Assembly: GCF_013386115.1 (NCBI RefSeq)
Contig: NZ_JACAOR010000002.1
Span: forward strand, 57,731 to 121,730
DNA: 64,000 nt
Direction: 5' to 3'
DNA from: Pseudomonas gingeri
Lineage (GTDB): Bacteria; Pseudomonadota; Gammaproteobacteria; Pseudomonadales; Pseudomonadaceae
A program made the translations under genes and the position numbers. Below the pieces are notes generated by a model. That model saw only the letters and a list, made by a program, of their open reading frames with translations, made no database searches and had not been told where the DNA came from. This document shows, in pieces, positions 59,390-64,000 of this stretch (position 1 is its first letter; each line of letters opens with the position of its first letter).

Positions 59390-59424
59390 ATGAGCAATAG
59401 TCATTCAGGATGAGTTCAATTCAT
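59390..59424. promoter_or_regulatory. Twin ATGA-N7-TCAT operators between azoR and the LysR gene
   Basis: ATGA-GCAATAG-TCAT (59390-59404) and ATGA-GTTCAAT-TCAT (59410-59424) repeat the same half sites with starts 20 bases apart, two helical turns. The second extends to GGATGAGTT-C-AATTCATCC with one mismatch. Both have the interrupted-dyad form of LysR-type binding sites. They lie just before the LysR gene start, so autorepression is likely. Confidence 0.6.
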
Positions 59425-59438
59425 CCATGGAACCGAGC

Positions 59439-60371
59439 ATGTTCGCCAGCCTGCCACTCACCGCGCTGCGCGCCTTCGAATCCGCCGCGCGCCTGCGCAG
59501 CTTCAAGGCGGCCGCCGAAGAACTGACCGTGACGCCGACCGCCGTGTCCCATCAGATCCGGTCGCTGGAAGGCTGGCTCGGCGTACCGCTGTTCGAGCGC
59601 CTGCCACGCCAGGTGCGCCTGACCGACGCGGGCGAGCGACTGTTCCGCAGCCTGCATGGCGCGCTGCTGGAGATCGCCCAGAGCGTCGATACCCTGCGCC
59701 CGCAACGCAGCGGCACCAGCCTGACGATTTCCACCACCCCGGCCTTTGCCGCCCTCTGGCTGGTGCCGCGCCTGGGACGTTTCTATGCCAGTCATCCGAA
59801 CATCAGCCTGCGCCTCGACACCCACTGCGAAGTCCACGACCTGCACCAGGACGCCAGCATCGACATGGTGATCCGCTACAGCCTCGACGACTGGCCGAAC
59901 CTGTACGGCCAATGCCTGTTCGACGAATGCTTCACGGTCTACGGCTCACCGGCCCAGGTGGCCCTGGCGGCACAACACCAGCCGACCCTGATCAGCGTCC
60001 ACTGGCACAACTCCAAGCTCTACGCCAGGGGCTGGGAAGCCTGGTGCGACCTGGCGGGGGAAAGCTGGATGCAGGGACAACCGGTCATTCGCGAATACGA
60101 TGAGGAGCATTACGCATTGCAGGCGGCGATCGGCGGACAGGGCCTGGTGCTGGCCAGTTCGATCCTGGTCTCGGAAAGCGTCGCCAGTGGCCTGCTGCAG
60201 GCTTATCGCCCGGACATCAGCGTCGACGGTGCCGGCTACAGCGCCCTCTGCGTGCCCGGACGCGAACGGCATCCGCCGGTGCGGGCGTTTTTCCAGTGGT
60301 TGGCGCAAGAGGCGCGGGCGTCCGGACACCGGCCGATCCGCCCCCTCGCGGTCGAAGAGACAATCGGATAA
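59439..60371 (+). CDS. LysR family transcriptional regulator, GcvA-like
   Basis: This 310-residue regulator has the winged helix-turn-helix LPLTALRAFESAARLRSFKAAAEELTVTPTAVSHQIRSLEGWLGVPLFERLPRQVRLT, characteristic of the GcvA branch of LysR proteins, and a periplasmic-binding-like effector domain. ATG 59439 is chosen over 59427 because GGAACCGAGC is then spaced as a ribosome site, whereas 59427 has none and lies against the operator. It probably controls azoR and the SMR gene; the inducer is unknown. Confidence 0.86.
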   Translation: MFASLPLTALRAFESAARLRSFKAAAEELTVTPTAVSHQIRSLEGWLGVPLFERLPRQVRLTDAGERLFRSLHGALLEIAQSVDTLRPQRSGTSLTISTTPAFAALWLVPRLGRFYASHPNISLRLDTHCEVHDLHQDASIDMVIRYSLDDWPNLYGQCLFDECFTVYGSPAQVALAAQHQPTLISVHWHNSKLYARGWEAWCDLAGESWMQGQPVIREYDEEHYALQAAIGGQGLVLASSILVSESVASGLLQAYRPDISVDGAGYSALCVPGRERHPPVRAFFQWLAQEARASGHRPIRPLAVEETIG

Positions 60372-60458
60372 AACTTTTCCCGTCGCCCGAGACTCACAAC
60401 CAGGTAGCGATCTCGCCAGCAGAGCGAGGCGCCTAACCGGATTAGTCAGGAGATCGAG

Positions 60459-60989
60459 ATGAGCGACATGCATTTGTCCGATGTAACCACCCTTCGTGAA
60501 CGCGCCCGCAAGAACGTCGAAAACGGTGCCGTCACCGAAGGCTACAGCGCAGACCGCGACGAGATCCTGCGGCTGCTCAACGAATCGCTGGCCACCGAGC
60601 TGGTCTGCACCCTGCGCTACAAACGTCACTACTTCATGGCCACCGGTCTCAAGGCCAGCGTCGCCGCCGACGAGTTCCTCGAGCATGCCAACCAGGAAAT
60701 GGCCCATGCCGACCGCCTGGCCGAACGCATCGTGCAACTGGGTGGCGAACCGGAATTCAATCCGGACCTGCTGTCCCAGCACTCCCATGCCCAGTACGTG
60801 GCCGGCAAGACCCTCAAGGAAATGGTCTATGAAGACCTGGTGGCCGAACGCATCGCCGTGGACAGTTACCGCGAGATCATCCAGTTCATCGGCGACCAGG
60901 ACCCGACCACGCGGCGGATCTTCGAGGACATCCTCGCCCAGGAAGAAGAACATGCCGATGATATGGCGGATATCCTGAAAGACCTCTGA
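60459..60989 (+). CDS. Bacterioferritin/Dps-like ferroxidase protein
   Basis: This 176-residue four-helix protein has bacterioferritin-type ferroxidase ligands: ESLATELVC, EFLEHANQEMAHADRL (ExxH), EDLVAERIAVDSYREII and EDILAQEEEHADDM (ExxH). It lacks the haem-binding methionine context of true Bfr as far as I can judge. It resembles PA4880, which has been described as a Dps-like fold with a Bfr-type ferroxidase centre. Iron storage and DNA protection are the likely roles. A strong CAGGAGATCGAG ribosome site precedes ATG 60459. Confidence 0.85.
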   Translation: MSDMHLSDVTTLRERARKNVENGAVTEGYSADRDEILRLLNESLATELVCTLRYKRHYFMATGLKASVAADEFLEHANQEMAHADRLAERIVQLGGEPEFNPDLLSQHSHAQYVAGKTLKEMVYEDLVAERIAVDSYREIIQFIGDQDPTTRRIFEDILAQEEEHADDMADILKDL

Positions 60990-61289
60990 GTCCAGGAACT
61001 ATCTGGACCTTGTGGGAGGATGGGAGTACCTGCGGGAGCATGAGGGCAACTGTGGAAGCCTGGGGGCGCACCTGTGGGAGCGGGCTTGCCCGCGAAGAAG
61101 ATGTCGCGGTGTACCTGATACAGCGCGGCGTTCTCAGGATTCGCGGGCAAGCCCGCTCCCACACAAGCCCGCTCCTACCTTAAGCCCGCTCCCACAGGCC
61201 CACTCTTACATGGCCCGTTCCTATATGGCCCGCTCCCACACCCCTCCCACAAACCGACCCTGCAACGCCTAGCAGGCCGAGGCCGGTCT
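60990..61289. repeat. Mirrored REP array after the ferritin-like gene
   Basis: A perfect 23-base REP inverted pair (61073-61095 and 61141-61163) forms the centre of this 300-base gap. To its left are three degenerate REP heads (TGTGGGAG at 61011, TGCGGGAG at 61031, TGTGGAAG at 61051). To its right are about five reversed, degenerate heads (AAGCCCGCTCC, AAGCCCGCTCCCACA, CCCACTCTTACA, CCCGTTCCTATA, CCCGCTCCCACA) at roughly 15-16-base spacing up to about 61260. No gene is present. Confidence 0.8.
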
Positions 61290-63359
61290 TCAATTGCGGA
61301 CGGTCTTGGGCGCCTTGCCCGACTTCATCTGCTCCAGCAACGGCGCGCACTGATTCGGCACGTCGCCACTGGGCGCCACCAGCGCCAGCAATCCCGCCGC
61401 CGGGCCGGCGATCACGCCCAGGGCAACCATGCCCGCGCCCCGCAGCAACAGCGGCACCGCTTGCACACCGGCATCGGGTTTGATGAACTTGCCACGCACA
61501 TACAGGGGCGAACGCAGGGACAACAAGCGGAAGCCCTTGGATTCGGGACTGATCTTCAGGTCCAGCTGCTCATTGGCGAAATTCGCCGTGCCATCGATAT
61601 AGATGATCGCGTTCTCGGTATCGAAGACAAACAGCCGGGTAGTCGCCAGACCGCTCTTGATCCCCAGGTCCGCGGCCGCACAGTTGATCTTCACTTCCTT
61701 GTCGCCAAAGATCTTGCCGACCACGTAGTTGCCGACATTGAGCCCGGCGATCTCCATCAGGCCACGACTGATCGCACCGTCGTTGACCAGCATCTTCAGG
61801 TCGCCATTGGACGTGCCCAGCAGCTTGGCCACCGAGTTGCCGGTGCCGCTGAGGTCGGCATCGCCATTGAGCTCGCCGAAGCTGGTCTTCATCGGCTCGA
61901 AGGTCGGGAACAGTTGCTTGAGCTTGAAATTGCGCGCGGTCAACCGGGCCCGCCCCTGCATCGGCGCCGTACGGCCATTGAGGCGGATCTGCGCATCGAG
62001 CTTGCCGCCCGCCACGCCGAAACGCAGGGGCTCGAGGCTCAGTTCGCCGTCGGTGAGCACCAGGTGGGTATAGAGATCGGTGAAGGGCAACTCCGCGCTG
62101 TGGACGATGCGCTTGCCGGTGAACTCCACGTCGGCATCCATATCGCGCCAGCGCTCGGTACGGAACTCTTCCACCGGCAGGACCTTGTCCGCGGGCTGCT
62201 TGCTTTCGCCACCACGGGCCTTCTGCTTGGCATTTGAATCGGCGCCGATCAGCGGCGCCAGGTCGGTCATCAGCAGTTGGTTCGACACCAGCACGCCACT
62301 GAGCTTGGGCCGCGGCTGGCTGGCGACATAGGCCAGGTCGCCGTGGATGTCGCTGGTGCCGATCTTGCCGTTGAACTTCTCGTAGGTGAAGGTCGCCCCG
62401 CCCGGCTCATGCAGCCGCGCAATCAGATGGCCGTCGGTTTCATAGGCCGGCGAGTCGGGCAGGGTCACCCCGGTCAGCGGGTAGAGGTTGCCCAGGCTGC
62501 TCCCGGCCAGCGTCAGGCGCAGGTCCAGGGCGCCAAGGTTGCGCGGGTCGGTCAGGGTACCGGCGACGGCGATACGGGTGTCGGCGATTTTCACATCGGC
62601 CTGCACCGGGAAGGGCCTGGTCGCGTCCTGCAACGCCAGCAGGCCGCCGACCTTGCCGGTACCGGCGAGATTCTGGCCGTGGTACTGGCCCTTGACCTTC
62701 AGCGCGAACGCATAGTCCTGCGGCGCGACGCCCTTTTCCCGGGCCTTCTTCGCCGCGCTGTCACCGACGATATCGCTGAACGGAACGGGCTTGCCCAGCG
62801 GATCGATCAGCAGGTCGAGCCGGGTGTTCAGGCTTTTGTCATCCAGGGTCACATGGCCCTTGTCGAAGCCGATGGCACCGATATCCACCACCCAGCTGGA
62901 TGGCTGCTCGTTCGGGTCCTTGGGGTCGAACTGGAACGTCCAGTTGGCGCGACCATCGGCCAGGCGTTCGAGGCTCGCATTCGGCTCGGTCAGGTCGATC
63001 CGCGGGATCACCACCCGTTGCGCCAGCAGCGGCAACGGCGACAGCCGCAACTCGACGCGCTTGAGCTCGACCATCTGCGGGGTCTTCGACCAGTCCGGAT
63101 TGCCCAGCGTGAGGTCTTCGGCAATCACATGGGGCCAGGGCACCCAGGCCCGCCAGCCGCCCTCGTCGGGCTCACGCTGCCAGCGCACCGCCAGGTCGCC
63201 ATTGATGGCGAACGGCCGATGCAGGATCTCGGAGACTTTGGCATTGATCGGTGGCTTGACCCGGTTCCAATCGAAGAACGCGATGATCGCCACCAGCACC
63301 GCCAGCAGCAGGACAAGGCTGGCGCTGGTCCAGGCGAGGATTTTTCGAGTGCGCGTCAT
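61290..63359 (-). CDS. AsmA family protein
   Basis: This 689-residue protein has an N-terminal TM anchor (ILAWTSASLVLLLAVLVAIIAFFDWNRVKPPINAKVSEILHRPFAINGDL) and a long beta-rich periplasmic region ending with the AsmA C-terminal module (LLGTSNGDLKMLVNDGAISRGLMEIAGLNVGNYVVGKIFGDKEVKINC). AsmA-like proteins are thought to bridge lipids between the two membranes. The C-terminus includes a hydrophobic Gly/Ala-rich stretch (LLRGAGMVALGVIAGPAAGLLALVAPSG). It is divergent from the last gene, 361 bases away. Confidence 0.88.
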   Translation of the reverse strand: MTRTRKILAWTSASLVLLLAVLVAIIAFFDWNRVKPPINAKVSEILHRPFAINGDLAVRWQREPDEGGWRAWVPWPHVIAEDLTLGNPDWSKTPQMVELKRVELRLSPLPLLAQRVVIPRIDLTEPNASLERLADGRANWTFQFDPKDPNEQPSSWVVDIGAIGFDKGHVTLDDKSLNTRLDLLIDPLGKPVPFSDIVGDSAAKKAREKGVAPQDYAFALKVKGQYHGQNLAGTGKVGGLLALQDATRPFPVQADVKIADTRIAVAGTLTDPRNLGALDLRLTLAGSSLGNLYPLTGVTLPDSPAYETDGHLIARLHEPGGATFTYEKFNGKIGTSDIHGDLAYVASQPRPKLSGVLVSNQLLMTDLAPLIGADSNAKQKARGGESKQPADKVLPVEEFRTERWRDMDADVEFTGKRIVHSAELPFTDLYTHLVLTDGELSLEPLRFGVAGGKLDAQIRLNGRTAPMQGRARLTARNFKLKQLFPTFEPMKTSFGELNGDADLSGTGNSVAKLLGTSNGDLKMLVNDGAISRGLMEIAGLNVGNYVVGKIFGDKEVKINCAAADLGIKSGLATTRLFVFDTENAIIYIDGTANFANEQLDLKISPESKGFRLLSLRSPLYVRGKFIKPDAGVQAVPLLLRGAGMVALGVIAGPAAGLLALVAPSGDVPNQCAPLLEQMKSGKAPKTVRN

Positions 63360-63720
63360 TGCACGGGGGCTCCTGATGACAACTGAACGTCCAAAAAGCG
63401 ACGCGGAATACCTTTACGACTGACAAACACCCGCCAAGGTTTAATGAAAAAGACCATTGATCGACAAATCCACGGCCGCCGGAGCTGACCAATCAGACAG
63501 TTTTTTGTTCCGCCGACGCCCTGCCATGGCGCAAGCATGGGTAGAAAATACCCAATACGGAGCACCGGTAACGCCCGGAAAGCACCGACCTAGAGGGGTT
63601 TGGGTAGAACAATCAATTCCGTTGATTATTACCATTGTCTTTATGAACTTTTATATCGACTTTGCAAGAGTAGCATTAGCTTCGTACCCACTTTCTCGCC
63701 CTCCTACGGAGCAACCGATC
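63360..63720. other. Divergent intergenic region before the last gene
   Basis: This 361-base gap becomes A/T-rich toward 63600-63680, unlike the rest of the window. That part has an inverted repeat AATCAA-TTCCG-TTGATT (63611-63627) and a TTGTCT...TTATAT stretch that may hold the promoter of the repeat-protein gene, although no well-spaced hexamer pair stood out. CTCCTACGGAG at 63702-63712 supplies the ribosome site. No gene was recognised inside. Confidence 0.45.
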
Positions 63721-64000
63721 ATGAAACGCCAATTACTGCTCAGCCTCACCCTTGCCGTCCTTGCTGCCAACGCCTATGCCTTGCCAGCCCGCGAACAAGC
63801 CGCACCCCAGGCACAAGCCAGCCACGCCACTGTCAGCCAGTCGCTGAACACCCTGGCCGCGGATGGTTCGGATCGCACACCACAAGGCCAGACCCAGGCT
63901 GCTGCCGACGACACCTCTGACCGTGCCCCACAAATCCGCTCCCTGGCTTCCGACGGTACCGAGCGCACTCCACAAGGTCAGACCCTGGCTGCCGATGGTA
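63721..64000 (+). CDS. Secreted repeat protein (partial, runs off window)
   Basis: The ATG at 63721 opens a frame to the window end (93 residues, no stop). A signal peptide (MKRQLLLSLTLAVLAANAYA) is followed by an Ala/Gln-rich stretch and repeats of LAADGSDRTPQGQ, ASDGTERTPQGQT and the start of another LAADG. In pseudomonads such DG(S/T)(D/E)RTPQGQ repeat proteins are often labelled phage infection protein without experimental support. A CTACGGAG ribosome site lies just upstream. Confidence 0.72.
   Translation, partial: MKRQLLLSLTLAVLAANAYALPAREQAAPQAQASHATVSQSLNTLAADGSDRTPQGQTQAAADDTSDRAPQIRSLASDGTERTPQGQTLAADG

Noticed and set aside
61011..61260. A CRISPR array
   Set aside because: Units are degenerate REP heads with 10-20-base spacing, no unique spacers, and no cas genes nearby.
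47359..64000. Urease accessory genes ureE, ureF, ureG after ureC
   Set aside because: None is found; ureC is followed by a histidine kinase. In P. aeruginosa these genes are at a separate locus, so absence here does not imply a defective urease.

Overview
The window is chromosomal DNA of a Pseudomonas, most likely from the fluorescens/putida side of the genus. It is GC-rich, carries typical pseudomonad REP elements, and its gene order closely matches blocks recalled from P. aeruginosa PAO1. Identifications come from reading motifs, lengths and gene order; no database search was run. About 60 genes are present and coding density is high. No tRNA, rRNA, CRISPR array, transposase or prophage was seen.

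Region 1 (1-19931) is a core block matching PA4843-PA4857. It holds the end of a DUF2333 membrane protein, a GcbA-type diguanylate cyclase, a CtpL-type chemoreceptor, dsbD, aroQ-accB-accC, prmA, a DUF3426 zinc-ribbon protein, dusB-fis, purH, purD, the hybrid sensor retS and a MarC-family protein.

Region 2 (19962-38710) matches a different PAO1 locus (PA2903-PA2914) and sits between the marC-like gene and the urea operon. It contains two divergent cobalamin operons: cobG-cobH-cobI-cbiG/cobJ on the minus strand and cobL-cbiD-cobK on the plus strand. It ends with a TonB receptor and a complete ABC importer. The receptor promoter carries a perfect palindrome that looks like a Zur box. Between cobK and the receptor lie a HI1419/HI1420-type toxin-antitoxin pair and a copper cluster: two DUF2946 proteins, PCu(A)C, an OprC-like receptor and a PepSY membrane protein.

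Region 3 (38711-49055) is the urea block, urtABCDE-ureD-ureA-two GNAT acetyltransferases-ureB-ureC, matching PA4858-PA4868. A sigma54-like promoter and a possible NtrC site lie upstream of urtA. This gives urea uptake, hydrolysis and nitrogen control in one unit. The ureEFG accessory genes are not in the window.

Region 4 (49056-64000) holds smaller units: an RsbR-like/histidine kinase, cbpM-cbpA facing a YegD-type Hsp70, a PerM/AI-2E family transporter, an unknown envelope protein, psiF, an AraC regulator divergent from an EamA transporter, a lipase, an SMR transporter and azoR divergent from a LysR regulator, a bacterioferritin/Dps-like protein, a mirrored REP array, AsmA, and the start of a secreted repeat protein cut by the window end.

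The most interesting signals are the Zur-like operator on the TonB/ABC locus next to cobalamin synthesis, the junction between two PAO1 loci, the mixed aerobic/anaerobic cobalamin enzyme set, the paired ATGA-N7-TCAT sites at azoR/LysR, the REP-like stretch translated inside cobG, and the mirrored REP array downstream of the ferritin-like gene.
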